Positions 25,135 through 34,594 of a DNA stretch of 64,000 nt are shown here, one piece after another. Numbering within the stretch: the stretch's first letter is position 1; each line of letters starts with the position of its first letter. Source of the DNA: Chitinophagaceae bacterium IBVUCB1 (lineage in GTDB: Bacteria; Bacteroidota; Bacteroidia; Chitinophagales; Chitinophagaceae); contig NFUW01000002.1 in NCBI GenBank assembly GCA_002127285.1, positions 159,683 through 223,682 on the forward strand. The letters run 5' to 3'. The notes under the pieces are model-generated. The model was not told the DNA's origin. It was given only the letters and a program-made list of their open reading frames with translations, and did no database searches. The position numbers were made by a program, and so were the translations under genes.

Positions 25135-26267
25135 TGCTACCGGTTTACGCCATCGCTACAAATGCCACGTCTTCTTTAGGGCTCGATACGGAAGCACACT
25201 GGCATGCTGTGTTGCAAGCAAAAACGGGTATTCAACATCATGAAGATGATGCTTTGAGCAATATACCTTTCTGGGCTGCAAAACTCAACGCATCACAATG
25301 GCAATATATTCACACACATACTAAAACATCTGTTGCTTTATCTCCTTTTGAGCAACTGGCTTTATTTTCAGCAAAGCAGGCATTAGCAAGCTGTGAACAG
25401 GAATTAAGAGCAGAAGATACGCTTGTGGTACTGTCTACTACGAAAGGTAATATTGAATGGCTTGAAACGCACGATGATGACAGGCTGGCATTGCATACCA
25501 GCGCGCAACTGATTGCGGAACAGCTTGGTTTATCTCATCACAAACCAATAGTTATTTCTCACGCTTGTGTATCTGGTGTACTTGCTTTGGTGTATGCTAT
25601 GCGCAGGTTGCAGCAAGGTACACATAAACATGCCATTGTGATAGGTTGCGATAGGTTTACAAGGTTTGTATTGAATGGTTTTCAATCCTTTCAGGCTATT
25701 GCAGATGAGCCTTGTCGCCCTTTTGATGCAGATAGAAAAGGCATTAACCTCGGCGAGTGCGGGGCTGCCATTATTCTTACAACCCAACCAGAGGTCAATC
25801 TATTTGCAAGATTGTATGCGGGTGCCAGTTCAAATGATGCCAATCATATATCAGGTCCATCTCGTACTGGCGAGGAATTGGCATTGGCTATCAATACTGC
25901 CTTACAACAAGCAGGTATTACATCTACGCAAATTGATATGATTTCCGCACACGGTACGGCTACATTATACAACGATGAAATGGAAGCAAAGGCTTTCGAT
26001 CTATGTGGCTTATCACAAAAGGCGGTGCATAGCTTCAAGGGTTATACAGGACATACATTAGGTGCAGCAGGTGTTTTAGAAAGTGCTATGATTATTGAAA
26101 GCTTGCAACGTCAGATGTTGATACCATCTCTTGGTTTTCAATCATTGGGTGTACCTGTACCATTGCAAGTAACGACGGATGCAGCACAACATACAATCAA
26201 CTATGTACTGAAAACCGCATCAGGTTTTGGCGGTTGCAACGCTACTGCCGTGTGGGGTAGGGCGTAG
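25119..26267 (+). CDS. Beta-ketoacyl-ACP synthase (pathway-specific)
   Basis: A 382-residue condensing enzyme with the Cys-His-His triad: Cys150 in SHACVSG, His278 in SAHGTATLYND and His312 in GYTGHTLG. It extends acyl-ACP chains with malonyl-ACP. It is somewhat shorter than FabF (about 412) and resembles ketosynthases of aryl-polyene and flexirubin clusters. Two starts are possible: ATG 25119 (used here), overlapping the thioesterase by 16 bases, or ATG 25134 in a TAATG overlap, which would be typical of coupled translation. It ends two bases from the convergent amidohydrolase stop. Confidence 0.82.
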   Translation: MARRIMLPVYAIATNATSSLGLDTEAHWHAVLQAKTGIQHHEDDALSNIPFWAAKLNASQWQYIHTHTKTSVALSPFEQLALFSAKQALASCEQELRAEDTLVVLSTTKGNIEWLETHDDDRLALHTSAQLIAEQLGLSHHKPIVISHACVSGVLALVYAMRRLQQGTHKHAIVIGCDRFTRFVLNGFQSFQAIADEPCRPFDADRKGINLGECGAAIILTTQPEVNLFARLYAGASSNDANHISGPSRTGEELALAINTALQQAGITSTQIDMISAHGTATLYNDEMEAKAFDLCGLSQKAVHSFKGYTGHTLGAAGVLESAMIIESLQRQMLIPSLGFQSLGVPVPLQVTTDAAQHTINYVLKTASGFGGCNATAVWGRA

Positions 26268-26268
26268 C

Positions 26269-27453
26269 TTATTTCTTCAACGCATTAATGGCTATCCAGC
26301 TAAAAAGGCCAACACCTGTTTCCATAGCTTGTTCATGTATGTCAAACTTAGCATTGTGTACGGGTGCAGTGTATTGTTCATTATTCAGGTTAGTACCTAT
26401 ACGAAAGAAGCATCCCGGTGTGTGTAATGTATAAAAGCTGAAGTCTTCAGCAGCCATGCGCATATCTAATGTATGTATGTTCTCTGCACCTAAATAGTCT
26501 CTTGCCCAGTTTTCTGCGAATGTTGTAAGTGCAGGGTCATTATACAATGCGGGGTAGCCTTTGGGTATTTCTACGGTAGCTTTTGCACCATACGCTTCGC
26601 ATGTCTTGTGTATGGTGTCTTCAATCCATTTGTGCGCTTCGTATCGCCATTTTTCATTCATGGTGCGAAGTGTGCCGAGTATTTCTACCTTGTCAGGTAT
26701 TACATTAGTGGCGAAGCCCCCTGCTATTTTCCCGAAAGTAAGTACAGTAGGTATCAGCGGGTTGGCTTTGCGCGCTACTATTTGTTGCAGTGCAACGATT
26801 ACCTGCGCTGCGGTAGCAATGGGGTCTATTGTTTGGTGTGGTAGTGCGGCATGTCCGCCTTTCCCTTCTATGGTAATGTATATTTCATCGGCACTCGCCA
26901 TGTATTGACCTGCTCTGAAACCAGCAGTACCACTTGGCAGGTGCGGATACACATGCAACGCATAGATGGCTTCGGGCTTTGGGTTTTCTAACACACCTGC
27001 GGCTATCAGCAAACTGGCACCGCCAGGGTGTTTTTCTTCCCCTTGTTGAAATATCAGTTTTATAGTCCCTTCAAATTCGTCTTTTAACTCGTGTAATATT
27101 TTGGCTGCACCTAATAGACAACTGCTATGTACATCGTGCCCGCAAGCGTGCATAACACCATCATTTTGAGAGCGATATGCCGTATCGTTTGCTTCGTGTA
27201 TGGGCAAGGCATCCATATCTGCACGAAGCGCTATACAGCGTCTTGCAGGATTTTTTCCTTTTATAATGGCTACAACGCCTGTGCCCGCCACGCCTGTTTG
27301 GTGCTCTATACCCCATGTCGATAATTTTTCTGCAATGAAAGCAGATGTCTGATGCTCCTGAAACGATAATTCGGGATGCGAATGTATGTGATGGCGTATA
27401 GCCTGTACTTCAGGAAAATATTGTGCTGCCTTTTCGCGAATAAGATTAATCAT
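26269..27453 (-). CDS. M20-family amidohydrolase
   Basis: A 394-residue metal-dependent amidohydrolase of the HipO/AbgA/IAA-amino-acid hydrolase branch of peptidase family M20. Metal ligands are visible in MHACGHD (His102, Cys104, His106, Asp107) and in the QQGEEKHPGG and PVHNAKFD segments. It releases amino acids from N-acyl or similar conjugates; the exact substrate is not readable. No signal peptide, so cytoplasmic. Its start overlaps the end of the SPOR-domain gene by eight bases, suggesting one transcript. Confidence 0.85.
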   Translation of the reverse strand: MINLIREKAAQYFPEVQAIRHHIHSHPELSFQEHQTSAFIAEKLSTWGIEHQTGVAGTGVVAIIKGKNPARRCIALRADMDALPIHEANDTAYRSQNDGVMHACGHDVHSSCLLGAAKILHELKDEFEGTIKLIFQQGEEKHPGGASLLIAAGVLENPKPEAIYALHVYPHLPSGTAGFRAGQYMASADEIYITIEGKGGHAALPHQTIDPIATAAQVIVALQQIVARKANPLIPTVLTFGKIAGGFATNVIPDKVEILGTLRTMNEKWRYEAHKWIEDTIHKTCEAYGAKATVEIPKGYPALYNDPALTTFAENWARDYLGAENIHTLDMRMAAEDFSFYTLHTPGCFFRIGTNLNNEQYTAPVHNAKFDIHEQAMETGVGLFSWIAINALKK

Positions 27454-27904
27454 CGTTCATTGTATTAATAACAACAATATCAGGGACTATCATGCAAGGG
27501 GTGTAAACAGGAGTTACTTGTTCGTATAGTTGTTGCGCATCTGCACGGGTACGAAAGTCGCCCACTTTTACCCTGAACTGCGGCTGCACATATGTAAGGT
27601 AAGTACGCACGCCTGGGAAGCGACGGATGAAATCTACCCGAATATCATTTGCCTTTACTCGGTCGTTACCGTTGTATATCTGTACCCTGTAGCCTTGCCC
27701 CGAACGGATAACACCTAATTGCACATTGCGATATTTTTTCAGCAATACATCGAGGCGTGGGTCTGCGTGCAGGGTAACGCCTGTTGCAATTATTGTAGTA
27801 TCATCATCGTCTTGCGCGTCTTCATTCACAATTATCTGCGCATTTACGATGTTGTAGTTAGTGATGCATATCATCAACAGGATATAGTATATACAGGTTC
27901 TCAT
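27446..27904 (-). CDS. Exported SPOR-domain protein
   Basis: A 152-residue protein with a signal peptide (to about residue 22, NAQ) and a SPOR-like domain at about 68-145, with the YRVQIYNG first strand and the FRVKVGDFRTRADAQ second half. SPOR domains bind denuded peptidoglycan glycan strands at division sites. It probably stays in the periplasm. It is between deoC and the amidohydrolase, all on the minus strand, 13 bases after deoC. Confidence 0.78.
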   Translation of the reverse strand: MRTCIYYILLMICITNYNIVNAQIIVNEDAQDDDDTTIIATGVTLHADPRLDVLLKKYRNVQLGVIRSGQGYRVQIYNGNDRVKANDIRVDFIRRFPGVRTYLTYVQPQFRVKVGDFRTRADAQQLYEQVTPVYTPCMIVPDIVVINTMNDD

Positions 27905-27917
27905 TTCTGCTGCTAAT

Positions 27918-28580
27918 CTACGCAGGTTTATCTTCTTTTACTATAGCTATGCTGGCGGAGCAGCCCAATCTGGTAGCACCTGCAGCTATCAGTTCTCTGG
28001 CAAAGGCTGCTGTTTTGATGCCACCCGATGCTTTGATGCCCATTGAGGATGGTATATGCTGCCTTATAAGTTGCACGGCATGTACACTTGCTCCTTGTTC
28101 TGCATAGCCCGTTGAAGTTTTGATGAAATCTACGTTAAGTGGTGTGTATGCCTTGCAGCAAGCAATAATTTCCTCATCACTCAATACCCCGCTTTCAATT
28201 ATTATTTTAATAGCGCAACCTTTACTATGCACAAACTCTGCACACGCTTTTACTTCCGCAATGGCATATTCATAATGCTTGTTTTTGATAGCGGCCATAT
28301 TATGTACAAAGTCTATTTCGGTAGCACCATGCAGCATAGCATCTTGTATAGCAGCCAGTTTTGAAGGTATGCAGTCATAACCCAAAGGGAAGCCAATCAC
28401 TGTCGCAATTTTTATAGGTGTATCAGCCAATAGCCTGCGTGCTACATCTGCATACACAGGCGGCACGCATACTGCTGCAAAGCCGTAAGCAATAGCCTCG
28501 TTACACAAAACCACTACGTCCTGTTGGGTTGTAGTGGCTTTTAGTATGGTGTGGTCAATGTATTTAGCTAAATCTCTCAT
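27918..28580 (-). CDS. deoC: Deoxyribose-phosphate aldolase
   Basis: A 220-residue class I aldolase that splits 2-deoxyribose-5-phosphate into glyceraldehyde-3-phosphate and acetaldehyde in deoxynucleoside catabolism. The Schiff-base lysine is Lys154 in DFIKTSTGY; Asp90 in EIDFVHN and Lys183 in GIKASGGIK complete the active site. Its ATG overlaps the stop of the isocitrate dehydrogenase gene upstream by one base, so the two are translationally coupled, an unusual pairing of functions. Confidence 0.93.
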   Translation of the reverse strand: MRDLAKYIDHTILKATTTQQDVVVLCNEAIAYGFAAVCVPPVYADVARRLLADTPIKIATVIGFPLGYDCIPSKLAAIQDAMLHGATEIDFVHNMAAIKNKHYEYAIAEVKACAEFVHSKGCAIKIIIESGVLSDEEIIACCKAYTPLNVDFIKTSTGYAEQGASVHAVQLIRQHIPSSMGIKASGGIKTAAFARELIAAGATRLGCSASIAIVKEDKPA

Positions 28581-29851
28581 CAGAGGTTTTTAATTATTTC
28601 CAATGCAAATTCGTCTGTTTTCAGCAAAGTAGCATCGTGCATCAGGTTGTAGAAGTCTATGGTTACACGTTTACGTTTGATGGTATCGCCCAATGCTTTG
28701 GTAATGCTGTCTGCTGCCTCTTTCCAACCCATGTATTCAAGCATCATCACGCCACTTAGCAGCAGCGACGATGGGTTCATGGTATTGGTATTGGCAAAAC
28801 GTGGTGCGGTGCCGTGCGTAGCTTCAAACACTGCGTGGCCTGTCAGGTAGTTGATGTTGGCCCCCGGCGCTATACCTATGCCGCCTACAGCAGCAGCAGT
28901 AGCGTCTGATATATAATCCCCATTCAGGTTCAGCGTAGCCACAACCGAATAGTCTTGCGGAGCAAGCAGTATCTGTTGCAGGAAGTTGTCAGCAATCACA
29001 TCTTTGATGATGATTTTGCTATTGGCTTGTGCCAGCTTTATTTCATTATTCGCAGCTTCCTCGCCTTGTTCTTTTTTAGTTTGCTCCCATTGCTCCCATG
29101 TATATACTTTGTCGCCAAACTCGCGTGTGGCAAGTTCGTAGCCCCACATCTTGAAGCCCCCTTCGGTAAACTTCATGATATTGCCTTTATGTACCAACGA
29201 TACAGATGGTAGTCGTTTTTCTATCGCGTATTTGATGGCTGCACGTACTAGGCGTTCGCTGCCGTCTTTAGATACAGGCTTTATGCCAAATGAGGTGGTT
29301 TCTGGAAAACGTATTTTTTTGCTTACCCCCATTTCATTTGTCAGGAAGTTGAGCATTTTTTCTGCTTCGGGTGTGCCCGTTTTAAACTCGATGCCCGCAT
29401 AGATATCTTCCGTATTTTCGCGAAAGATGACCATATCTACTTTTTCAGGATGCCGTACGGGTGATGGTACACCCTGAAACCACCTGACAGGGCGAAGGCA
29501 TACATAAAGGTCTAGCTCTTGGCGCATGGCTACGTTCAGTGAGCGAATACCGCCGCCAACAGGTGTAGTTAGTGGCCCCTTGATAGATACGATGTATTCT
29601 TTAGCAATCTCAAGGGTTTCGGCAGGTAGCCATTCACCTGTTTGGTTGAATGCTTTTTCACCTGCCAGCATTTCTTTCCATTCAATTTTTCGCTTTCCGT
29701 TGTACGATTTTTCTATCGCTGCATCCAGTACCATTTTGCTGGCAGTCCAAACGTCGGGGCCTATGCCATCGCCCTCTATGAAAGGTATAATCGGATTGTC
29801 GGGCACCTGCAATTTGCCATCAGCACCCATGCTTATCTTCTGCGGAGTCAT
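28580..29851 (-). CDS. icd: Isocitrate dehydrogenase, E. coli type
   Basis: A 423-residue homodimer-type isocitrate dehydrogenase converting isocitrate to 2-oxoglutarate and CO2. The substrate-binding motif [21 protein letters not shown] matches the E. coli segment containing the regulatory serine (Ser113 there). At the cofactor pocket, positions matching E. coli Lys344, Tyr345, Val351, Tyr391 and Arg395 read Arg, Phe, Met, Ile and Asn. The Arg would still suit the NADP phosphate, but the others differ from both known sets, so cofactor choice is uncertain. A second, unrelated type of isocitrate dehydrogenase lies at 52453. Confidence 0.92.
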   Translation of the reverse strand: MTPQKISMGADGKLQVPDNPIIPFIEGDGIGPDVWTASKMVLDAAIEKSYNGKRKIEWKEMLAGEKAFNQTGEWLPAETLEIAKEYIVSIKGPLTTPVGGGIRSLNVAMRQELDLYVCLRPVRWFQGVPSPVRHPEKVDMVIFRENTEDIYAGIEFKTGTPEAEKMLNFLTNEMGVSKKIRFPETTSFGIKPVSKDGSERLVRAAIKYAIEKRLPSVSLVHKGNIMKFTEGGFKMWGYELATREFGDKVYTWEQWEQTKKEQGEEAANNEIKLAQANSKIIIKDVIADNFLQQILLAPQDYSVVATLNLNGDYISDATAAAVGGIGIAPGANINYLTGHAVFEATHGTAPRFANTNTMNPSSLLLSGVMMLEYMGWKEAADSITKALGDTIKRKRVTIDFYNLMHDATLLKTDEFALEIIKNL

Positions 29852-29872
29852 TATGTAATACGTTTAAGAGAT

Positions 29873-29884
29873 TTCGCGCGCGAA
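29873..29884. promoter_or_regulatory. 12-bp perfect palindrome in the icd upstream region
   Basis: TTCGCGCGCGAA is self-complementary and lies 22 bases before the icd start on the minus strand. A TATCTTCG box (complement of 29881-29888) overlaps it, so it could be an operator over the -7 site. The match could be chance. Confidence 0.3.
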
Positions 29885-29943
29885 GATAACGCAAAACAGC
29901 CGTACACCCACCTTTACATAAGCTATAAAAGGAATAGATATTA

Positions 29944-31002
29944 TTACTCCTTGCCCTTTTCTAAAGAAAAGCCGAATGACGAGCCAACGCCCAATGTGCT
30001 ACGCACAGTAACAGACTGCCCGTGTGCCTCTATGATGTGCTTAACGATGGCAAGCCCCAAGCCTGTACCGCCAATCTCGCGGCTACGGCTGCGGTCAGCT
30101 CTGTAAAAACGCTCAAAGATACGTGGCAGGTGCTCCTCGCTGATGCCCGGCCCGTCGTCAGATATTTCGGTATATATATGGCTACCGTCAACTTCATAAA
30201 ACCCTGCTGTTATGGTGCCGCCTTCATTGCCGTATTTTATCGCATTTTCAATCAGGTTGGCTAATACTTGTTTTATTTTCGGCTTATCGGCATATACTTC
30301 AAGCGGGCGTTCCGTACCTTTTTTTATTTGCAGGTCTATGTTCTTTTTCTTCGCTTTCAGTGATAACTCCTCGTACGCATCTTTCACTAAGTCTTGTATC
30401 ACAAACGATTCTTGTATGATGGGTATGCGTCCTGATTCCAGTTTTGATATTTCGTCCAAATCATCCAGCAACTGTACCAGTCGGTCTATTCCTTTATTTG
30501 CATTGGCTAAAAACTTTCGGTTTACGGTGGTATCATCCAACGCGCCATTCAGCAGTGTATCTACATAACCTTGTATTGTAAAGACAGGCGTACGCAATTC
30601 ATGTGCAAGGTTCATCAGAAACTCTTTGCGAAATTGCTCATTGGCCCGCAGCACTTCTACTTCATCACGTTTTTGAATAGCCCAGCGTTCCACATCATCG
30701 CGTACTTCTTCAATAGACTTCTGAGGTAAGATGTTGTTATAAAAGAACTCCTCTTTTTTAGTGGCTTTTGTTTGGAAGATGAGTTTGTAAATCAGTTTGA
30801 TTTTCCGGTAAATGAAACGTTGGAGTGTATAGTAGTATATCCAATAAGTAATGACGAATGTAATGCCGAATACGATGAGTGCTGCATGCCAGTCGAACAG
30901 CAGAAAAAGGCTTAACAAAGCATTGATGGTAGATAATACCACCGCCGAAATGATTGATAACAGCCTTGGAGTGAGATTTTTGGTATTCAGTACCGACGAC
31001 AT
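29944..31002 (-). CDS. Membrane sensor histidine kinase (PhoR-like)
   Basis: A 352-residue kinase with two N-terminal membrane helices (about 13-35 and 40-60) separated by almost no loop, so it has hardly any periplasmic sensor. The phosphoacceptor is His134 in NLAHELRTP; the ATPase domain has the N box (ENAIKYG), DDGPGIS and GGTGLGLAI. It phosphorylates the response regulator encoded directly upstream. The missing sensor loop suggests detection within the membrane or through a partner protein, as proposed for PhoR with the Pst transporter. Confidence 0.9.
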   Translation of the reverse strand: MSSVLNTKNLTPRLLSIISAVVLSTINALLSLFLLFDWHAALIVFGITFVITYWIYYYTLQRFIYRKIKLIYKLIFQTKATKKEEFFYNNILPQKSIEEVRDDVERWAIQKRDEVEVLRANEQFRKEFLMNLAHELRTPVFTIQGYVDTLLNGALDDTTVNRKFLANANKGIDRLVQLLDDLDEISKLESGRIPIIQESFVIQDLVKDAYEELSLKAKKKNIDLQIKKGTERPLEVYADKPKIKQVLANLIENAIKYGNEGGTITAGFYEVDGSHIYTEISDDGPGISEEHLPRIFERFYRADRSRSREIGGTGLGLAIVKHIIEAHGQSVTVRSTLGVGSSFGFSLEKGKE

Positions 31003-31012
31003 AGGTACTAAT

Positions 31013-31720
31013 CTACACCATTTCGAACTTATAACCTACGCCTTTCACGGTGGTTATCAAGTCTATACCTATCTTTTGTCGTATTTTACGGATGTGTACA
31101 TCTATAGTACGGTCGCCTACAATTACGTCTGTTCCCCATACACGCTGCAATATCTCATTGCGCAGAAACACACGTCCGGGCTTAGATGCTAATAATGAAA
31201 GCAATTCAAATTCTTTCTTAGCCAGTATTATTTCGTTGCCTTTATAGGTAACGGTAAATTTGGTTTTGTTGATTTCCAGTTCGCCGAATGTCAGTTTCTG
31301 GTCCTGGTCATCATCTTTGCGGAAACGGCGCAGCGCGGTGCGGATGCGTGTAGCCAACAGCTCAGGTTTGATGGGTTTGGCAATATAATCGTCAGCACCT
31401 ATTTTCAAGCCTTCTATTTCCGATTTTTCATCACTCAGTGCTGTCAGGAATATGATGGCAGTTTCTTCAAACTCAGGCATCACACGCAGTTCCTTGATGG
31501 TTTGTATGCCATCTTTGTTTGGCATCATGATGTCGAGCAGTATCAGGTCGGGGCGGAAGTCTTTGGCTTTTCGGATAGCTTCTACACCATCCCTTGCAGT
31601 AGAGATGAGGTAACCCTTCCCTTTCAGGTTGTAGCTGATAAACTCAACTATATCCGGTTCGTCATCTACAATGAGTATTTTGCCTGGTAGCACTTCCATA
31701 TGTTCTTCTAAATCAGGCAC
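31013..31720 (-). CDS. OmpR/PhoB-family response regulator
   Basis: A 235-residue regulator with a receiver domain (acid pocket Asp19-Asp20, phosphoacceptor Asp63 in LLDIMMP, Lys in the IAKP motif) and a C-terminal winged helix (about 140-232) for DNA binding. It sits 10 bases before its kinase gene, forming a two-component pair. An internal ATG at 31699 would remove seven residues and place VLPGKILIVDD near the start, which is equally plausible. Target genes cannot be read from the sequence. Confidence 0.9.
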   Translation of the reverse strand: MPDLEEHMEVLPGKILIVDDEPDIVEFISYNLKGKGYLISTARDGVEAIRKAKDFRPDLILLDIMMPNKDGIQTIKELRVMPEFEETAIIFLTALSDEKSEIEGLKIGADDYIAKPIKPELLATRIRTALRRFRKDDDQDQKLTFGELEINKTKFTVTYKGNEIILAKKEFELLSLLASKPGRVFLRNEILQRVWGTDVIVGDRTIDVHIRKIRQKIGIDLITTVKGVGYKFEMV

Positions 31721-31751
31721 AATATTATATCAGCTTATGTGAACAAAAAAC

Positions 31752-31800
31752 AACTGCTGCATTATCAAATTGTTACCAAAAACAAGACAATGCAGCAGTT
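31752..31800 (-). terminator. Inverted repeat after the coiled-coil gene
   Basis: AACTGCTGCATT at 31752-31763 pairs with AATGCAGCAGTT at 31789-31800 over a 25-base loop. It lies 33 bases after the minus-strand stop at 31833; on that strand GTTTTTTGTT follows the hairpin, so it may terminate transcription. Confidence 0.5.
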
Positions 31801-31832
31801 AGTTGAAATAACACGAATGGTTGTATAGAAGC

Positions 31833-32795
31833 CTATTTCAGCGTTACAGAACCCCCGCCTATTTTATATCCATCGTTATACAGTTCTATGTTGTATGTAC
31901 CTTTTTGGTAATCGCTGTCTTGTTTCCAGTCTGCGCTTACATCTTTTACCGGTTTATTGGTTTCCAGTGCTATTTGTTTCAGCAGTGTATAGTTAATATC
32001 AGTACCTTCTGCATCTGTCATAACACCAGAGCCATATGCGGCATTGCTCAACAGGTTGCCGCTCGGGTCTGTAATGCGTATATAGATATCTTTCGTACCG
32101 CTTTCTGCAATTCGGTTTTCATCTATATCAAAGGTTATACGCATTACATCTACACGCCCTGCTTTGCCTGTTTCTTTTTCTTTCTTTCCACCCCTGCGCA
32201 GATCTATTGGTGTCAGCCTGATGTTAGATGCATGCAATACAGCTCCTAATCGTGCCTTTTGCTGTAGCCCTACGTTTTCGGTTACTGCCTGGTCTCGTTC
32301 TACCGTCAGTACGGTATTTTGGTCTGTCAGGTCGGCATTCTGTTTTTCCAACTCGGCAATACGTTCCTGATAAGTCCTCACCCTGCTATTAAGCTGCGCT
32401 ATGAGTTTCTTTGCTTTGCCCAGTTCTGCTTTCGTAGCGTTGCCGTTGCGTACAATGGCGTTAATCTGGCTTTTCAGCTTAGCTATTTCACTATTCTGGT
32501 CGTTGATGAGGCTATCCATCATCGTATTTTTTGACACCAATTCATCAAGCCGTACCAATGCTGCCTGATAATCGGCTTCTACAGCGCGGCGAGATGAGTC
32601 GGCTTCATTGAATTGATATTGTGCAGCTGCTAATCTGTCTGATAGTTTGTTGTTATTTACAAATAAATAGATGACAACAGCTAATAGCGCAACGATGATG
32701 CCTATGAAAAGCATATTGTTATTTTTCTTTGGCTGCTCCTGTTGCATAGGCTGCAATGGAGACGAAGAGGTCGGATTGTTCAATTCCTGGCTCAT
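31833..32795 (-). CDS. Single-pass membrane protein with long coiled coil
   Basis: A 320-residue protein. A Pro/Gln-rich cytoplasmic tail (1-27) is followed by one membrane helix (28-46), then a heptad-rich coiled coil (about 50-185) and a C-terminal beta-rich domain (about 190-320) containing RITFDIDENRIAESG. The layout suggests a periplasmic scaffold or envelope-tethering protein. I recognise the type as conserved in Bacteroidota but know no assigned function. It has its own -7 box and terminator-like repeat, so it is probably monocistronic. Confidence 0.65.
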   Translation of the reverse strand: MSQELNNPTSSSPLQPMQQEQPKKNNNMLFIGIIVALLAVVIYLFVNNNKLSDRLAAAQYQFNEADSSRRAVEADYQAALVRLDELVSKNTMMDSLINDQNSEIAKLKSQINAIVRNGNATKAELGKAKKLIAQLNSRVRTYQERIAELEKQNADLTDQNTVLTVERDQAVTENVGLQQKARLGAVLHASNIRLTPIDLRRGGKKEKETGKAGRVDVMRITFDIDENRIAESGTKDIYIRITDPSGNLLSNAAYGSGVMTDAEGTDINYTLLKQIALETNKPVKDVSADWKQDSDYQKGTYNIELYNDGYKIGGGSVTLK

Positions 32796-32833
32796 AAATT
32801 ATTGGTTTAATTATTACTTTAGATAATCGCTTA

Positions 32834-32841
32834 CAAATATA
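32834..32841 (-). promoter_or_regulatory. -7 box of the coiled-coil gene
   Basis: On the minus strand TATATTTG matches TAnnTTTG, 38 bases before the start codon at 32795. No -33 TTTG at usual spacing. Confidence 0.4.
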
Positions 32842-32853
32842 ATAACCCTTTGC

Positions 32854-33579
32854 ATGGAGTTTTTAAAACAAATATTATTTCTTGATATTGAGACAGTGCC
32901 CTTAGTGCCCGACTATTCAGCTTTAACGCAAGTGATGCAGGCAGAGTGGGCAAAAAAAGCCGCATATCTGAAGAGTAATATAGCTGAAAATCCTGAACCT
33001 TCTATGCTTTTTACGGAAAAAGCAGGGGTTTATTCAGAGTTTGCAAAAGTAGTGTGCATAGTTGCTGGCAGTTTGCAGCAACAGGGTAGTCAGTGGAGCA
33101 TCAGGCTGAAAGCAATAGCCAACGATGATGAAAAACAATTGCTGCTCGATTTTAAAGACCTCGTACAACGCTTTGCCGGCTACTATCCAAATTTGCAATT
33201 TTGTGGGCATAATATTAAAGAATTTGACGTGCCTTTTCTTTGCAGGCGTATGCTGATAAATGGTATAACACTACCCGACAGCATGAACCTGAGTGGTAAA
33301 AAACCTTGGGAAGTAACGCACTACGATACGATGGAAATGTGGAAATTCGGAGACTATAAGCATTTCACTTCTTTGGCTTTGCTTGCCGAAATTTTAGGAA
33401 TACCTTCGCCCAAAGATGATATGGACGGCAGCATGGTAGGTCAGGTATATTGGCAGGATAAAGACCTGCCAAGAATATCCAAATACTGTATGCAGGATGT
33501 GGTAACAAGTGCAAAGGTATTTTTACGCCTCAAAGGCATAACGGACATTCACCCAGAGCCAATATATGTGAACGAATAG
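32854..33579 (+). CDS. DEDDy 3'-5' exonuclease, PolB-like
   Basis: A 241-residue stand-alone exonuclease with the RNase H-like fold. The DEDDy residues are visible: Asp11 and Glu13 (LFLDIETVP), Asp125 (HNIKEFD), and Tyr211/Asp215 (YCMQDV). It matches the predicted 3'-5' exonuclease family related to the proofreading domain of DNA polymerase B and has no polymerase domain. It lies one base before holA, so a role in DNA replication or repair is suggested. Confidence 0.82.
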   Translation: MEFLKQILFLDIETVPLVPDYSALTQVMQAEWAKKAAYLKSNIAENPEPSMLFTEKAGVYSEFAKVVCIVAGSLQQQGSQWSIRLKAIANDDEKQLLLDFKDLVQRFAGYYPNLQFCGHNIKEFDVPFLCRRMLINGITLPDSMNLSGKKPWEVTHYDTMEMWKFGDYKHFTSLALLAEILGIPSPKDDMDGSMVGQVYWQDKDLPRISKYCMQDVVTSAKVFLRLKGITDIHPEPIYVNE

Positions 33580-33580
33580 T

Positions 33581-34594
33581 ATGACGGCTGAATTTAAGAA
33601 ACTGATAAAATCGCTTCAAGGCAAAGAATATGCACCTGTCTATTTGGTAGATGGCGAAGAGCCTTATTATATAGACATCATCACCAATCATTTTGAAGAA
33701 AAAATACTTGAGCCACACGAGCGCGACTTCAACCTGATGGTGCTGTATGGCAAAGATGTGGAGTGGGCAGATGTAGTGAATGCCTGTCGCAGATTTCCAA
33801 TGTTTGCAGAGCGGCAGGTAGTAATATTGAAAGACGCGGCACAAATGCGCACACTGGGAGAATTGGCATCGTACCTTGAAAATCCTGCGCCTACCACCAT
33901 ATTCCTCATAGAGCACCGCTTTAAAAAAGCAGACGGGCGCAGCAAGTTGGTGAAGTATGCCAAAGAAAAAGGCATCCACTTCACATCCGACAAAATTAAG
34001 GACGATTTAGTACCTACTTGGATACAGAACTACGGCATGGAAATCGGTTTTCATGTAGGTGAGCGAGAGTCGCAGATACTGGCTACATATCTCGGCAACG
34101 ATTTGCAAAAAATAGCCAATGAGATAGAGAAAGTACGCATCAACGTGCCTGATGAAAAACATCTGACAGCCGAACTGATACAGAAATACATCGGCATCAG
34201 TAGAGAGTATAATGTATTTGAGTTTCCCGAAGCACTTACATCGGGCGATAAGGATAAACTGTACAGGATGCTGGCATATTTTATTGCTAATCCCAAAGTA
34301 GCTCCGATGGTATTGATTGTAGGCTCTTTTTACAATCAATTCAACCGATTGTATCAGGCTCATTTCCTGCATGGCAGGTCCGAAAAAGAAATAGCAGGCG
34401 CATTGGGTACATGGCCATCGAAAGTAAGGGAGATAATGGGTATGGCTGCCAGGTGGCAGTTGCCTAAAGTAGAACACGCACTGATGCTACTGGGAGAATA
34501 CAGTAACAAAGCGGTGGGTATTGATAGCAATACGGACGGTACGGAATTGCTGAAAGAAATGGTAGGCAGGCTCGAAGCACTACAATACAGCTAA
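33581..34594 (+). CDS. holA: DNA polymerase III subunit delta
   Basis: A 337-residue clamp-loader subunit that opens the beta sliding clamp. It has the N-terminal segment APVYLVDGEEPYYID, the AAA+-like core without a Walker A motif, and the C-terminal helical collar starting near residue 215 (FPEALTSGDKDKLY). It is read directly after the exonuclease gene and overlaps the convergent ribF gene by 15 bases at the 3' ends. Confidence 0.88.
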   Translation: MTAEFKKLIKSLQGKEYAPVYLVDGEEPYYIDIITNHFEEKILEPHERDFNLMVLYGKDVEWADVVNACRRFPMFAERQVVILKDAAQMRTLGELASYLENPAPTTIFLIEHRFKKADGRSKLVKYAKEKGIHFTSDKIKDDLVPTWIQNYGMEIGFHVGERESQILATYLGNDLQKIANEIEKVRINVPDEKHLTAELIQKYIGISREYNVFEFPEALTSGDKDKLYRMLAYFIANPKVAPMVLIVGSFYNQFNRLYQAHFLHGRSEKEIAGALGTWPSKVREIMGMAARWQLPKVEHALMLLGEYSNKAVGIDSNTDGTELLKEMVGRLEALQYS

